DNA of 64,000 nucleotides from Shimazuella alba (GTDB lineage: Bacteria; Bacillota; Bacilli; Thermoactinomycetales; Thermoactinomycetaceae). The stretch is from positions 99,357 to 163,356 of the forward strand of contig NZ_WUUL01000010.1 in NCBI RefSeq assembly GCF_009831235.1, in the 5' to 3' direction. The notes beneath the pieces were generated by a model. The model made no database searches and was not told where the DNA came from. It saw only the letters and a program-made list of their open reading frames with translations. Both the position numbers and the translations under genes were made by a program. Below, piece after piece: positions 1 to 9,406 of the stretch. Numbering within the stretch: position 1 is the first letter of the stretch; every line of letters begins with the position of its first letter.

Positions 1-978
1 ATATCCGCTAGTGTCTTGAGTAGCTTACTAACCCATCATGGAATCGAAAACTGTGTACTCACTGGTGGACAAGCGGGCATTATTACGAATAACCAATATA
101 ACAACGCTCAAATTGTTTCTTTAAATCCAAAGCGACTTCAAGATGAACTAAACAACGGAAAAGTTGCTATCGTTGCAGGGTTTCAAGGGCAAACTGCTGA
201 TGGAGAGATCACGACATTAGGCAGAGGCGGAAGCGATACCACGGCGACTGCTTTGGGAGTAGCCCTCCAAGCGGAATATGTAGACATTTTTACTGACGTC
301 GATGGTGTCCTCACTGCTGACCCACGAATTGTGGAAGAGGCTGCTTCCCTTGAAATGGTGACTTATACGGAAATGTGCAATCTCGCCTTTCAAGGAGCGA
401 AAGTAGTACACCCAAGAGCAGTAGAAATTGCCATGCAGACGAATGTGCCGATCCGAGTACGTTCTACCTTATCTGATGGGATTGGAACACTTGTCGTAAG
501 TCGACCTGAACGATTAGGATTAGCGGAAATATCCGATCGTCTTATTACAGGTATCACCCAAATGCCGAATGTTACTCAAATCCGTATCCCTACAAATTCC
601 GATCATCTCGACTTGCATTTGGATGTTTTCCGAAAGATGGCATCACAAGGTATAAGTGTTGACTTTATCAGTGTGACACCTAGCAGTATCGCTTATACCG
701 TGAGTGATCCACTCGGAGATTTAGCCAAATCTTTACTTGTAGAGATGGGATTAGAGCCAGAACTTTATCCAGGATGCGCAAAAGTTTCTGTCGTTGGAGC
801 AGGGATAGCAGGTGTTCCGGGAGTGATGGCAAAAATTTTAGAGGCGCTCACAGAAGAAGATGTAAAAGTGCTCCAATCAGCAGATTCTCATACGACGATT
901 TGGGTGCTTGTTTCTGGAGAAAATATGGTAAAAGCAGTTCGAGCACTACATCGTAAGTTTGAATTGCATAAATATTAA
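1..978 (+). CDS. dapG: Aspartokinase, C-terminal part (cut by window edge)
   Basis: The reading frame is open to base 1, so the N-terminus lies outside the window; the TTG at 16 is not a real start. Aspartokinase phosphorylates aspartate, the first step of the lysine/diaminopimelate branch. Visible are the kinase-core stretch GRGGSDT (about bases 224-244), FTDVDGV with TADPR, and HPRAVEIAM, followed by two ACT regulatory domains ending in ADSHTTIWVLV. The sequence closely resembles the DapG-type (single-chain, diaminopimelate-sensitive) enzyme of Bacillus as I remember it. The stop is followed directly by dapA, so the two are one transcription unit, feeding peptidoglycan and spore dipicolinate. 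Isozyme choice is inferred from gene order and similarity. Confidence 0.92.
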   Translation: MSASVLSSLLTHHGIENCVLTGGQAGIITNNQYNNAQIVSLNPKRLQDELNNGKVAIVAGFQGQTADGEITTLGRGGSDTTATALGVALQAEYVDIFTDVDGVLTADPRIVEEAASLEMVTYTEMCNLAFQGAKVVHPRAVEIAMQTNVPIRVRSTLSDGIGTLVVSRPERLGLAEISDRLITGITQMPNVTQIRIPTNSDHLDLHLDVFRKMASQGISVDFISVTPSSIAYTVSDPLGDLAKSLLVEMGLEPELYPGCAKVSVVGAGIAGVPGVMAKILEALTEEDVKVLQSADSHTTIWVLVSGENMVKAVRALHRKFELHKY

Positions 979-992
979 TGGGGGTTGAAATC

Positions 993-1868
993 ATGTTATT
1001 TGGTCGCCTGCTAACTGCGATGTGTACTCCATTTACACCAGATGGCGAGATTGATTGGGAAGCACAAGCATCTCTCATTGATCACCTCATTCAAACGGGA
1101 ACTGAAACAATTGTTGTTTCTGGTACAACAGCAGAATCTCCTACTTTAACAAAAGAAGAAAAACTAGCATTGTTTTCTTTTGCCATCAAACAAGCTGCAG
1201 GAAGAGCAAAAGTTATTGCTGGTGTTGGAAGTAATAACACAGCAGAAACCGTTCAATTTACACGGTTAGCATCTGAGACGGGTGTAGATGGTGTTATGGT
1301 GGTCACACCTTATTACAATAAACCTTCACAAGAAGGCATTTATCAGCACTCAGTAGCTGTTGCAAATGCGACGACACTGCCAGTCATGCTCTACAATGTA
1401 CCTGGTAGAACAGGTACAAATATGACAGCTGATACGATGGTCCGTCTAGCTCAGATAGAAAATGTAGTTGCTATCAAAGAAGCGAGTGGTAATATTTCAC
1501 AAATAACCAAAGTGATCGCTTCTGTTCCTGATGATGTGGTAGTTTACTCAGGAGATGACAGTATGACGCTTCCGGTATTAGCCGCTGGCGGAGATGGAAT
1601 TGTAAGTGTTGCAAGCCATTTGGTTGGTTTGGAAATGAAAGAAATGATCGATTCCTATCTCATTGGAGATGTTCAAAAAGCTGCTAAATTACATCAGAAG
1701 TACCAAGCCGTTTTTGAAGGGATTTTCCTCACTTCCAGTCCATCACCACTTAAATATGCATTATCAAAAAAAGGATTGGTGAATCCTACCGTTCGGTTAC
1801 CACTTGTGGAAATGACCGATAAGGAAAAGCAACAAGTGGATAATTGGTTTTATGAACTTGTTCAATAG
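993..1868 (+). CDS. dapA: 4-hydroxy-tetrahydrodipicolinate synthase
   Basis: Condenses pyruvate with aspartate semialdehyde in the lysine/DAP pathway; cytosolic TIM barrel. Seen: GTTAESPTLT near residue 45, the PYYNKPSQEG loop, YNVPGRTG, and AIKEASGNI carrying the Schiff-base lysine near residue 162. About 291 residues, normal for the family. I chose ATG 993 because GGGGGTTG stands 5-12 bases before it and the N-terminus MLFGRLLTAM then matches family starts; an upstream ATG at 978 overlaps that ribosome site. Lies directly after dapG, and a terminator follows. A decayed copy of its 3' part sits near 3838-4075. Confidence 0.95.
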   Translation: MLFGRLLTAMCTPFTPDGEIDWEAQASLIDHLIQTGTETIVVSGTTAESPTLTKEEKLALFSFAIKQAAGRAKVIAGVGSNNTAETVQFTRLASETGVDGVMVVTPYYNKPSQEGIYQHSVAVANATTLPVMLYNVPGRTGTNMTADTMVRLAQIENVVAIKEASGNISQITKVIASVPDDVVVYSGDDSMTLPVLAAGGDGIVSVASHLVGLEMKEMIDSYLIGDVQKAAKLHQKYQAVFEGIFLTSSPSPLKYALSKKGLVNPTVRLPLVEMTDKEKQQVDNWFYELVQ

Positions 1869-1878
1869 CAATGTGGAA

Positions 1879-1906
1879 AGATCCGTAAATTTCGGGTCTT
1901 TTTTTT
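1879..1906 (+). terminator. Intrinsic terminator after dapA
   Basis: AGATCCG pairs with CGGGTCT (one G-U pair) around a 7-base loop and is followed by eight T. It ends the dapG-dapA unit. Confidence 0.8.
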
Positions 1907-1967
1907 GCAATTAGACTGAAAATTAATTAAAATACATGAAAGACATACCTCTACCTTTGGAGTTATG

Positions 1968-3158
1968 ATGGATCGCAAACGATCCCAAGTATCAATCAGA
2001 AAACTAGTCGGGCTTATCCTATTGATCGTTGGGCAGGTCTTCGCCGTCGCAGCGATTCAAGATGTGATTGCCCAAGCTTTGCACATTTTGTTGAGTGCAG
2101 AAAGTGCAAGTGTTGTCATGACTTCATACATGGCAACCGTTATGCTTGGCAGTCTTTTTTTCGGAAGGCTGATCGACAAAGTAGGTGAGAAAAGACTACT
2201 TCTGTGGAGTTTGCCATTTATGGCAGTAACGCTCTGCGGCTATCCTCTTGCACAAAGTACATTTTCCCTTACTTTGGTGCGAGTATTGCATGGGATCTCT
2301 TACGCTCTCATGGTGAGTGCTATCTTTCTTGTCACGAGAAGGAGTTTTTCATCTAAGAACCAAGCTCGTGCCAGTGCTTTTGTCTCTACTTGCATGTATT
2401 TGGGTTCTGGCATTGCCTTGTCAGTCGGAGTGTGGATCGCCAAGAAACCCTATCTCTGGGAAGTTGTCATCGCTCTTGGCATTAGCTCTGTGCTCTTCAT
2501 GTACACCGGACTGGCTCTTTTGGCTAGGCATAAGCAGACCTTTCTACAGAATGAGAAAGGTTTGGATCATAACGTTCTGACTGCATATAACATCAGAAGG
2601 ATGATGAACAAAGAGGCATTCTTTCTTGCTCTTCCAGGAATAGGAGTATCATCCGCCTATGCTTCATTCCTTGCATGGATCGCTAGTTACTGGGTAAACG
2701 AGCCAGGATTGATACTAAGTGTGGCAACAGCGGGGAATGCGGTGGTTGCATTGACATTCATGCCTCGGTTGGCTAGTAATGCAAAGGGATATTTCCCTCT
2801 TATGGTGGGCAGCAATCTGACTATGATCATTTCTTTTTTCGTGATCTGGTTGGCACCACCAAAGCCCTTCATGTTGCTAGCTGGTATTTTGGTTGGCATT
2901 TCCATCTGTGGCGTTAATCTTGGGATTACAGAGGAAATCAGCCGGAAAATTAATTATAATCAGCATGGGTCTGCCTATGCTACTTCTGGTTTCACTAGGC
3001 AACTAGGTGCTGTAATTGGGACAGGTTATTCAAGTCTCATGTGGGGTTACTTAGGTACTGCGATGTGGCTCACAGTGATCCCGCTGCCTTCTATGGCGCT
3101 CGTGACACTTCTTTTGATGAAGAGAAAAGATAGAAAAAGAAAGCCGCCAGCAAGGTGA
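1968..3158 (+). CDS. MFS transporter (12-helix type)
   Basis: A 396-residue membrane protein with about 12 hydrophobic segments. The loop after helix 2 reads GRLIDKVGEKRLLL, a version of the MFS motif A, and a basic C-terminal tail (RKDRKRKPPAR) follows the last helix. The substrate cannot be told. Two ATGs stand in tandem (1965, 1968); the TTTGGAG site spaces better with 1968. It stands between dapA and the RNase J gene, a place where Bacillus has no such gene, so it was probably inserted; its GC looks slightly higher than that of its neighbours. Confidence 0.8.
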   Translation: MDRKRSQVSIRKLVGLILLIVGQVFAVAAIQDVIAQALHILLSAESASVVMTSYMATVMLGSLFFGRLIDKVGEKRLLLWSLPFMAVTLCGYPLAQSTFSLTLVRVLHGISYALMVSAIFLVTRRSFSSKNQARASAFVSTCMYLGSGIALSVGVWIAKKPYLWEVVIALGISSVLFMYTGLALLARHKQTFLQNEKGLDHNVLTAYNIRRMMNKEAFFLALPGIGVSSAYASFLAWIASYWVNEPGLILSVATAGNAVVALTFMPRLASNAKGYFPLMVGSNLTMIISFFVIWLAPPKPFMLLAGILVGISICGVNLGITEEISRKINYNQHGSAYATSGFTRQLGAVIGTGYSSLMWGYLGTAMWLTVIPLPSMALVTLLLMKRKDRKRKPPAR

Positions 3159-3763
3159 TCTTGTGACAAATCGCTCACAACAGAAGGTATGTCTCCATGC
3201 TTGCTGAGAATGGACACGATGAGACCTTTTAATCATATAAGAAGTTGCAAAGACTCCTGAAAGAGAAAGGGAGTAGGCAGATTCCTTCTCTAAATGGAGT
3301 TTACGCGGAAAAGATTGCATTCTTCATGAGGCTGAAAAATCTTTATCGGACATTGAAGCTTCTCGTGAAGGTAAAACAAGAAACACTGCCTCTGTTGATC
3401 GACGACTCTATTGAGAAGGCGAAAGAGGTGCTCTTGCAGCTTTCGAGGGAAACCGAGTATCACGGAATAGAAGAAGTATATCATTCACACAAATAAGTCA
3501 TTTTCATTTTTGGCTCTTCGAAGTTAGTGTAGAAAAGCTTCACGCAGGTTTGGTAGAGAGCAATTAAATCAAATCGGCTGAAGCTGAAACTTTCACAAAA
3601 AAAATAGTTTGGATTTACTTTAGGCGATCCAACTTCTTGGGTTTGTGGATCTCCAAGAAGTTTTGGAGTTATATGAAAAAGAACCACAAAAGACTGTCAA
3701 CGCTTAAAAAAGTGTTTTGGCAGATGCCCTCTCTCATGTAAATGGGCGGGGGCTGGTCGTTTT
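3159..3763. other. No supported gene; one doubtful 83-codon frame
   Basis: An open frame from 3245 to 3496 on the + strand starts next to an AAGAAG site but has no recognisable domain and an irregular composition, so I do not call it a gene. Near 3630-3665 a stem (CCAACTTCTTGG with CCAAGAAGTTTTGG) may be an old terminator. The rest looks like decayed coding sequence. Confidence 0.4.
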
Positions 3764-4075
3764 TTAGGTGAAATCAGAAAAAATATGTATGTTGGCTAAT
3801 ATAAAATGGCATCTCCTGTTTTTTAGCAACAGTTAGTCATGGGATAGTCAGCGTTGCAAGCCATTTAGCGGGACTCGATATGAAGAAATGATGGATGATT
3901 AACCAAGCTGGGATTATGGACAAAAGCTGCAAAACTCCATAGACTCTATCAAACATTCTTTGAAGGGATTTTCTTCCTTAAGTCTCTCACCTTTGAAGTG
4001 AGGGTTAGCGAAAAAATAACTCATGAATTCTACCGTTCGTTTGCCGTTTCAAAAGCTGATGCTTGTAGTGAGATA
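3764..4075 (+). pseudogene. Decayed fragments of an RNase J 5' end and a dapA 3' end
   Basis: Bases 3764-3815 resemble the RNase J gene around 4801-4850 (shared GGTGAAATC then GAAAAAA then ATGTATGTTG). Bases 3838-4075 follow dapA 1594-1860 with many indels: both have GTTGCAAGCCATTT, TTTGAAGGGATTTTC and TCTACCGTTCG-type blocks, and the region ends in a copy of the dapA terminator (TTACGGGTCTTTTT). No frame is intact. This is what is left of a second dapA-rnj junction, so the segment was once duplicated and then deleted in part. Confidence 0.7.
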
Positions 4076-4157
4076 GTGAATTAAGCCTCTTTACGGGTCT
4101 TTTTATTTTGAGTGAAGGATATAAATTTTGATTAGGAAAATTAATAAAAAATATAAT

Positions 4158-4186
4158 TGTATATCTATTCCTTGATATACTATAAT
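4158..4186 (+). promoter_or_regulatory. Promoter of the orphan gene at 4218
   Basis: TTGTAT at 4158-4163 and a perfect TATAAT at 4181-4186 with a 17-base spacer. Transcription would begin near 4193, which excludes the ATG at 4191 as the start and supports ATG 4218. Confidence 0.6.
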
Positions 4187-4217
4187 TATTATGTCAGAAC
4201 TAGTGAAAAGAGGAGAC

Positions 4218-4499
4218 ATGACCCTTCCATTCGACAACAATACTTCTGTTCGGAATCTGCTTGGAGAGGTTTTTCGAGCCAATCCTGAACTGAAGGATAT
4301 TGGTGGCTGGATTCTAGAGCGCAGTGGTGGGAAGCAACGACGAAAGCGCCTGAATCGAAATGTAAATGCCCTCGTTGCTGCAATCGAAGACCTCAACAAA
4401 ATGATGGAGCGTGTTGCAGAAGGGAGTAGCACTTATAACAAGCTGGTGGAAGTGAAGAAGCACATCGAACAGTCGATGAACAATCGCCTCAATTCCTAG
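4218..4499 (+). CDS. Small orphan protein of unfamiliar codon use, 93 residues
   Basis: I do not recognise it. AGAGGAG lies 3 bases before ATG 4218, and a good promoter stands upstream. The protein has a basic middle (GGKQRRKRLNR) and a helical C-terminal half (ALVAAIEDLNKMMERV) that could form a coiled coil; no signal peptide or membrane segment. Its DNA is visibly richer in GC than its surroundings and prefers codons such as CTC, CTG, GAG and CGC. A perfect 14-bp hairpin and then a normal terminator follow. It shares this design with the genes at 50069, 54973 and 56335, although the protein sequences differ. Confidence 0.6.
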   Translation: MTLPFDNNTSVRNLLGEVFRANPELKDIGGWILERSGGKQRRKRLNRNVNALVAAIEDLNKMMERVAEGSSTYNKLVEVKKHIEQSMNNRLNS

Positions 4500-4530
4500 T
4501 TCACCTACGATACTGAACATATAGTTTAGT

Positions 4531-4570
4531 TTGATCGGACAGTGTTTCTTGCAGAGCACTGTCCGATCAA
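4531..4570 (+). other. Perfect 14-bp hairpin after orphan gene
   Basis: TTGATCGGACAGTG and its exact complement enclose a 12-base loop. No T-run follows, so it is not an ordinary intrinsic terminator; one stands separately at 4587. Confidence 0.75.
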
Positions 4571-4586
4571 CCAATTTATACGAGTA

Positions 4587-4609
4587 AAACACCAGTTAGG
4601 TGTTTTTTT
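4587..4609 (+). terminator. Intrinsic terminator
   Basis: AAACACC pairs with GGTGTTT around AGTTA, followed by a T-run. Confidence 0.75.
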
Positions 4610-4752
4610 ATTTCTGCCTTATATTTGTGACATTTTCGTTTTTCTTATTCGCCATCTTGCATAGCCTTTTTCAATTCGTATATAATGAATAACAAGTGAG
4701 ATTTGTGCGGTTATAGGGTGAGCAACAAAAAGATATGTAGGAGGTAAGTTTT

Positions 4753-6420
4753 TTGACAAAGAACCAACGAGGCAAGTTGCATGTATTTGCTCTCGGTGGG
4801 TTGGGTGAAATCGGAAAAAACATGTATGTTGTCCAATACGAAGATGACATCGTTGTAATTGATTCAGGACTAATGTTTCCTGAGGAGGATATGCTGGGGA
4901 TCGACATCGTTATTCCAGACATATCTTACCTCATCGAAAATCAGAGCAAATTAAGAGGTATAATTCTTACACACGGACACGAAGATCACATTGGTGGATT
5001 AGCCTACATTTTAAAACAAGTCAAAGCACCAGTTTATGCTACACAACTTACCATGGGTCTAATCGAACATAAGTTACGGGAAGCACATGTACATGATGTG
5101 AAGCGGATTGTTGTTACCAATCAATCAGAAATTCAACTGGGTCGGTTAAAAGCGAGCTTCTTTTACACCAACCATAGCATTCCAGATTCTGTAGGAGTAT
5201 GCGTTGACACTCCAGAAGGTTTAGTCGTACATACTGGTGACTTTAAATTTGATATGACACCAGTCAACGATAGTCAATGTGACTTCCATAAAATGGCGGA
5301 GATTGGGAGACGGGGAGTACTGTGTCTTTTATCAGATTCTACCAATGCAGAACGTGCTGGATTTATAGGAACAGAGCGATCTGTTGGGGATAGTCTGATG
5401 GAAGTATTCCGCAAAGCGAAACAGCGTGTGATCGTTGCTACATTTGCTTCCAATATTCATCGCATTCAACAAGTGGTGGATGCTGCATACCATCATGGTC
5501 GTAAACTTGCAGTGGTTGGTCGAAGTATGGTAAATGTAGTAAATATCGCATCTGATCTAGGATATCTGAATGTGCCGAAAGACTTAATCATTGAACCAGA
5601 TGAGATTAATCGTCTACCTGCTCATCGGGTAGCAGTAATCTCTACGGGAAGCCAAGGTGAAGCGATGTCAGCGCTTACGAGAATGGCAAATGCATCTCAT
5701 CGGAAGATTGAGATTCTTCCTGGAGATACGGTTGTCATCGCGGCTACCCCGATTCCTGGTAACGAAAGAATGATTGGTCGCACTGTCGATCAGTTATTCC
5801 GTATTGGTGCAGATGTAGTATATAGTGCCACCTCTCATGTCCACGTGTCCGGACACGGTGCGCAAGAAGACCTAAAATTAATGCTCAATCTTATTCGTCC
5901 TAAATTTTTTATTCCGATCCATGGTGAGTATCGGATGCTCCGTGCTCATGCCCAACTAGCCGAATCAGTCGGTGTGAAAACCGAAAACATTTTTATCTGC
6001 GATAATGGAGATACAGTAGAATTTTCAGGTGGAAAAGCGAGATACGGTCCCAAAATCTCTTCAGGCAAAGTTCTCATCGATGGACTTGGTGTTGGAGATG
6101 TTGGTAACATCGTTCTAAGAGATCGCAAACTCCTTTCCCAAGACGGTATTTTAGTTGTTGTTCTTACCCTAAGTAAAGCAAATGGAACCATACTATCTGG
6201 TCCAGATATTATCTCCCGTGGATTTGTCTATGTACGCGAATCAGAGAGACTTCTGGATGACGCAAACAATGTTGTTAACCAGACAATGGAAAAATGCATG
6301 AAAGACCAAGTAAGTGAATGGGCATCGCTTAAAACGAGCATTCGTGACTCTTTAAGCAAATTTCTATACGAACGTACCCGTCGTCGCCCCATGATCTTAC
6401 CAATCATTATGGAAGTATAA
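4753..6420 (+). CDS. rnjB: Ribonuclease J
   Basis: Metallo-beta-lactamase/beta-CASP RNase with 5'-3' exo- and endonuclease activity in mRNA decay and rRNA processing. Start is TTG 4753, seven bases after AGGAGGTAAG. Seen: THGHEDHIGG near residue 74 (zinc motif), TGDFKFD, SDSTNAE, ASNIHRIQQ, HVSGHG, and the C-terminal ending FLYERTRRRPMILPIIMEV. 555 residues, full length. The symbol rests on its place after dapG-dapA, where Bacillus has rnjB; unlike what I recall of Bacillus RNase J2, the HxHxDH motif here is intact, so it should be active and may work like RNase J1. Its last codons lie inside the direct repeat that bounds the island. Confidence 0.88.
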   Translation: MTKNQRGKLHVFALGGLGEIGKNMYVVQYEDDIVVIDSGLMFPEEDMLGIDIVIPDISYLIENQSKLRGIILTHGHEDHIGGLAYILKQVKAPVYATQLTMGLIEHKLREAHVHDVKRIVVTNQSEIQLGRLKASFFYTNHSIPDSVGVCVDTPEGLVVHTGDFKFDMTPVNDSQCDFHKMAEIGRRGVLCLLSDSTNAERAGFIGTERSVGDSLMEVFRKAKQRVIVATFASNIHRIQQVVDAAYHHGRKLAVVGRSMVNVVNIASDLGYLNVPKDLIIEPDEINRLPAHRVAVISTGSQGEAMSALTRMANASHRKIEILPGDTVVIAATPIPGNERMIGRTVDQLFRIGADVVYSATSHVHVSGHGAQEDLKLMLNLIRPKFFIPIHGEYRMLRAHAQLAESVGVKTENIFICDNGDTVEFSGGKARYGPKISSGKVLIDGLGVGDVGNIVLRDRKLLSQDGILVVVLTLSKANGTILSGPDIISRGFVYVRESERLLDDANNVVNQTMEKCMKDQVSEWASLKTSIRDSLSKFLYERTRRRPMILPIIMEV

Positions 6421-6512
6421 TCGACACTCACTAAACGAGAGCCAATTTTCCTTGATATATCAGGGGTTTTGGCTTTTCGTTTTTGTTTACAACCTCATTT
6501 GACCACATTTTG
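6408..6512. repeat. Left 105-bp direct repeat (attL candidate)
   Basis: Matches 32783-32887 with 3 mismatches; the first 51 bases are identical. It starts in the last codons of the RNase J gene, so integration here restores the gene end and its terminator. Confidence 0.9.
6432..6482 (+). terminator. Terminator of the RNase J gene
   Basis: AGCCAA..CCTTGA pairs with the later TATCAGGG..TTGGCT and is followed by a T-rich stretch. The element is copied in the right repeat at about 32807-32857. Confidence 0.7.
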
Positions 6513-6708
6513 ATAACCTTTATTGTACTAAAGTGTTTTTCCTTTCTTATCCCTAGAAGCATTCTCGATTTGAATTCAAAATTATCTGCTAATTACTGTT
6601 GGGAATCTTAATTATGGATTCCCCTTTACTGCTATAATAAGTACTTGTAACTATTAATTTCAATAATCTATTAAAATGGATTGTCCATTCACGAAAGGTT
6701 TGATTTTG

Positions 6709-7326
6709 TTGGATACCACTATTTATATAGTAAGACATGGACAAACAGAATGGAATTTAGAAGGGCGTTTACAAGGAAGACTAGACTCTCCGTTGACAGA
6801 TGTCGGTGTGGAGCAGGCTCAGCAATTAGCAAAGCGATTACAAAATATTACCTTTGACTCGATTTATTCTAGTTCAAGTAACCGTGCATTTTCTACTGCG
6901 CTTCATCTGAGAAAAGATCGAGAAATGGAAGTAATCAAATCAGATCATCTCATGGAAATGGATTTTGCATGTTGGGAAGGTAGAAAGTGGAGTGAAATTC
7001 AAGATTTATTCCCTGAAGAATTACTACTCATGAATGAACACCCAGAACTTTTTGAAGCAAAGAAAACAAAAGGAGAAACTTTTCATGATATGCAAAAGAG
7101 ATTAGCATCTTTTATTGATAAAATTTTAAAGCAGCATGCTGGACAGAATATTTTACTTGTATCTCATTCCATTACGATTAAGGTGCTGATTAACTATCTC
7201 CGAGGAGGAAATTTAAAGTATTTATGGGATGGACCAGATATTCATTGGGCAAGTCTTTATCAGGTTTGTTTTACAGAAGATAAAACAAAAATATTTTTTG
7301 AAGGAGAGGAAATCTCCCCTTTGTAA
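6709..7326 (+). CDS. Histidine phosphatase (phosphoglycerate mutase-like), copy 1
   Basis: A 205-residue member of the histidine phosphatase superfamily. Seen: YIVRHGQTEWN with the phospho-accepting His, SSSNRAFSTA, MEMDFACWEG with the acid, and VSHSITIKVLI with the second His. Substrate unknown; such proteins include broad phosphatases such as PhoE and alpha-ribazole phosphatase. I place the start at TTG 6709, about ten bases after AAAGG; the ATG at 6676 has no ribosome site. It is the first gene inside the island, transcribed away from the repeat. A close paralogue lies at 50758, with nearly the same protein throughout. Confidence 0.85.
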   Translation: MDTTIYIVRHGQTEWNLEGRLQGRLDSPLTDVGVEQAQQLAKRLQNITFDSIYSSSSNRAFSTALHLRKDREMEVIKSDHLMEMDFACWEGRKWSEIQDLFPEELLLMNEHPELFEAKKTKGETFHDMQKRLASFIDKILKQHAGQNILLVSHSITIKVLINYLRGGNLKYLWDGPDIHWASLYQVCFTEDKTKIFFEGEEISPL

Positions 7327-7562
7327 CCTTGAATTACAACCTGATCATAAATAATGGTTAAGGTCATTTTTTATGAAGTTAAAAGTTATGAAGTTTTAAT
7401 AGGCGGTGAAAGATGGACCTGCAACTTCATAGATCTTTCATTCGTTACTTTCCTCTATTTTCTTGTGAACTTCCAAAAATTCGATATTCATTAGGTTACA
7501 TTTCTTCGGATCCCCGGCTACACGATTTTCTTTAGGACATCTCATAATTAATTCGTTTAGAG

Positions 7563-8270
7563 CTAAAGATCGCCTTTCGCTCTATATAGTTTAATTCGTT
7601 CGATTTCACCCTGAACAATGTGACGATTTTTTCTTGATAGAAACCAAGTGGCGGGATGCCATCCATTTGTATCAGAGAAATTCGTGATCTTTATGCCATG
7701 TAAATCATAAACCTTCTTGAATGTAAGATAGGTGCGTAGTTGATGGAATGGAGAGGTCACTAAGATGATGTGAGTGAAATTATGTTCCTTTAGCAGATTA
7801 AGCACATATTCCGCGTTTTCACGAGTATGCAATGATTGATCTTCCACTAGAATCGAGTCCGCAGGAACCCCCATAGCCAAAGCTTTATTTCGTAAATAGT
7901 TGGCACCAAGATTTACATCCCATGTTTCAGCTGCCTTCGCAATATCTTTTTCCTGAATCCGTCCGTTTCTAGCAGCATCTTGAAGATCCTCTAAAGGGAT
8001 AAGGTTTGGTTCTCCAGAATCTGCTACTTTCGCACTAAATCTGCCGCTACAAACGATGTAAGGAGCCCACTGCCTGTGGTACAAAGAGATAGCTGTCTGA
8101 ATTTTACTGTCTAAAAATTTGATATTTCCCCGCGTACCTGCGAGTACAACGATTGCATCAGCTTTATGTAACCGATTCCTCAGTGCAAACCGTTTTCCCT
8201 TCATGTAGAAGATCAGCCATAGGATCAACAATAAGACGCTTGAGCTTGCTGTAAGAAGGATTGTTTTCAT
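7563..8270 (-). CDS. DUF218 (YdcF/SanA-like) membrane-anchored protein, copy 1
   Basis: 235 residues with one N-terminal membrane helix (ILLTASSSVLLLILWLIFYM) then a DUF218 domain outside the membrane. Seen: KADAIVVLAGTRG, HTRENAEY and LVTSPFHQLRTY, the usual conserved blocks. Members bind nucleotide-like ligands or act in envelope metabolism; the exact role is unknown. Its ATG overlaps the stop of the HTH-TPR gene by four bases, so the two are translated together. Duplicated at 52797. The pairing of a regulator having TPR repeats with a membrane DUF218 protein is conserved in both copies. Confidence 0.8.
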   Translation of the reverse strand: MKTILLTASSSVLLLILWLIFYMKGKRFALRNRLHKADAIVVLAGTRGNIKFLDSKIQTAISLYHRQWAPYIVCSGRFSAKVADSGEPNLIPLEDLQDAARNGRIQEKDIAKAAETWDVNLGANYLRNKALAMGVPADSILVEDQSLHTRENAEYVLNLLKEHNFTHIILVTSPFHQLRTYLTFKKVYDLHGIKITNFSDTNGWHPATWFLSRKNRHIVQGEIERIKLYRAKGDL

Positions 8271-9406
8271 TTTTCACCAGTGAGTATGTTGCTTAAATCA
8301 GTAACATACTGATCCTTTCTCCAAGGGGATTGTAACAATTTTCGGTGTAGGTCTTTCACTTTACTTATTATCTTACTAGAGCCAATGGAGTTTGCAAGTT
8401 GAAAAGCACCTTGTGCATAGCGGACAGAAGCATCAACAGCTCCCAATTTATAATAAGCCTCTGCTTTTTGAATTAATAACCTTGCACGACCTCTCGTATG
8501 AGTTGGATTGTATTGAGCAAGACTGGTGTCAATTTGATTAATCGATTCTTTATAGTTGTGCAAAAGTACAGAGTTAACTCCTTTCTGTGCTGTTAAGGAA
8601 GACAGATTATATTGAGTTAAATTGTTTTCAGGACTAAGTGATTGAAGTTCAAAATTTTTCTCTGCTAGCCCAATACTGCGATTGCTCTCTTGTCGTTGCA
8701 GTGCTTTCGCTTGAGCTTCTGAAAGACCCTGATAAATATACCCTTCCAACTTGGTATATCCTAAATGTTTGATTGTATCAAGTGCACGGTTGAAGCAGTT
8801 GATAGCCTCCATCGGGCGATCTTGATGGTTTAAAGTAACTCCTTCACGTACTAGCGCTGCAGCGATTAGTTCAGGATGAAACAATCTGTCAGCAATCAAA
8901 AATGCTTTTCGATGCGCCATGTTTGCTTCTGTAAAAAGCATCATGTCTCGCAATACAGATCCTTGCAGTTGATATCCCATAGAAAGTAGTCTTAGTGAAC
9001 GCTCATGGAGATCGTCATTTTTTAGTTGATTTGCACATTTTGCAATTTGTTGTATCCACGAATTTAGCCCCTGAAAAACTAGTTGTGTTCCTCCAGTATG
9101 ATACAACGACCAACGAAGTTTCATTTCTTCTTCCAGTACCAATAAATAATCATTGAATGAAACAAAATGCAATTGTTCAGAAGAGAGGTTGTGAGTTTCG
9201 TGCAGCCTAGTAGTTAACGATAAGCCTAGTTCTACAGGTCTCTTTTGCAAACATATACACAATCGCCTGACACTATCTATTCTGATTGTTTCACCACGTT
9301 CGGCACGTTCAACAGTAGAAAGGGAGAGTTCAGCGAAATCTGCTAGCTGTTGCTGAGTCCATCCCTTCTGGCGTCTTGCTGTTTGTAATAACGTATTTTT
9401 CACCAT
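8267..9406 (-). CDS. HTH_XRE-TPR regulator, copy 1 (complete)
   Basis: 379 residues. The N-terminal helix-turn-helix (about residues 6-60) reads RRQKGWTQQQLADFAELSLSTVERAERG. The remainder is made of helical TPR-like repeats, an arrangement known from peptide-responsive RRNPP-type regulators and from TPR regulators of Streptomyces and Bacillales. No peptide gene is visible next to it. The GGAGG site stands ahead of ATG 9406. A truncated second copy at 53510-53740 retains only the last 76 residues. Confidence 0.8.
   Translation of the reverse strand: MVKNTLLQTARRQKGWTQQQLADFAELSLSTVERAERGETIRIDSVRRLCICLQKRPVELGLSLTTRLHETHNLSSEQLHFVSFNDYLLVLEEEMKLRWSLYHTGGTQLVFQGLNSWIQQIAKCANQLKNDDLHERSLRLLSMGYQLQGSVLRDMMLFTEANMAHRKAFLIADRLFHPELIAAALVREGVTLNHQDRPMEAINCFNRALDTIKHLGYTKLEGYIYQGLSEAQAKALQRQESNRSIGLAEKNFELQSLSPENNLTQYNLSSLTAQKGVNSVLLHNYKESINQIDTSLAQYNPTHTRGRARLLIQKAEAYYKLGAVDASVRYAQGAFQLANSIGSSKIISKVKDLHRKLLQSPWRKDQYVTDLSNILTGEK

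Noticed and set aside
3245..3496. 83-codon open frame as a gene
   Set aside because: No domain, weak start context, within a decayed region.
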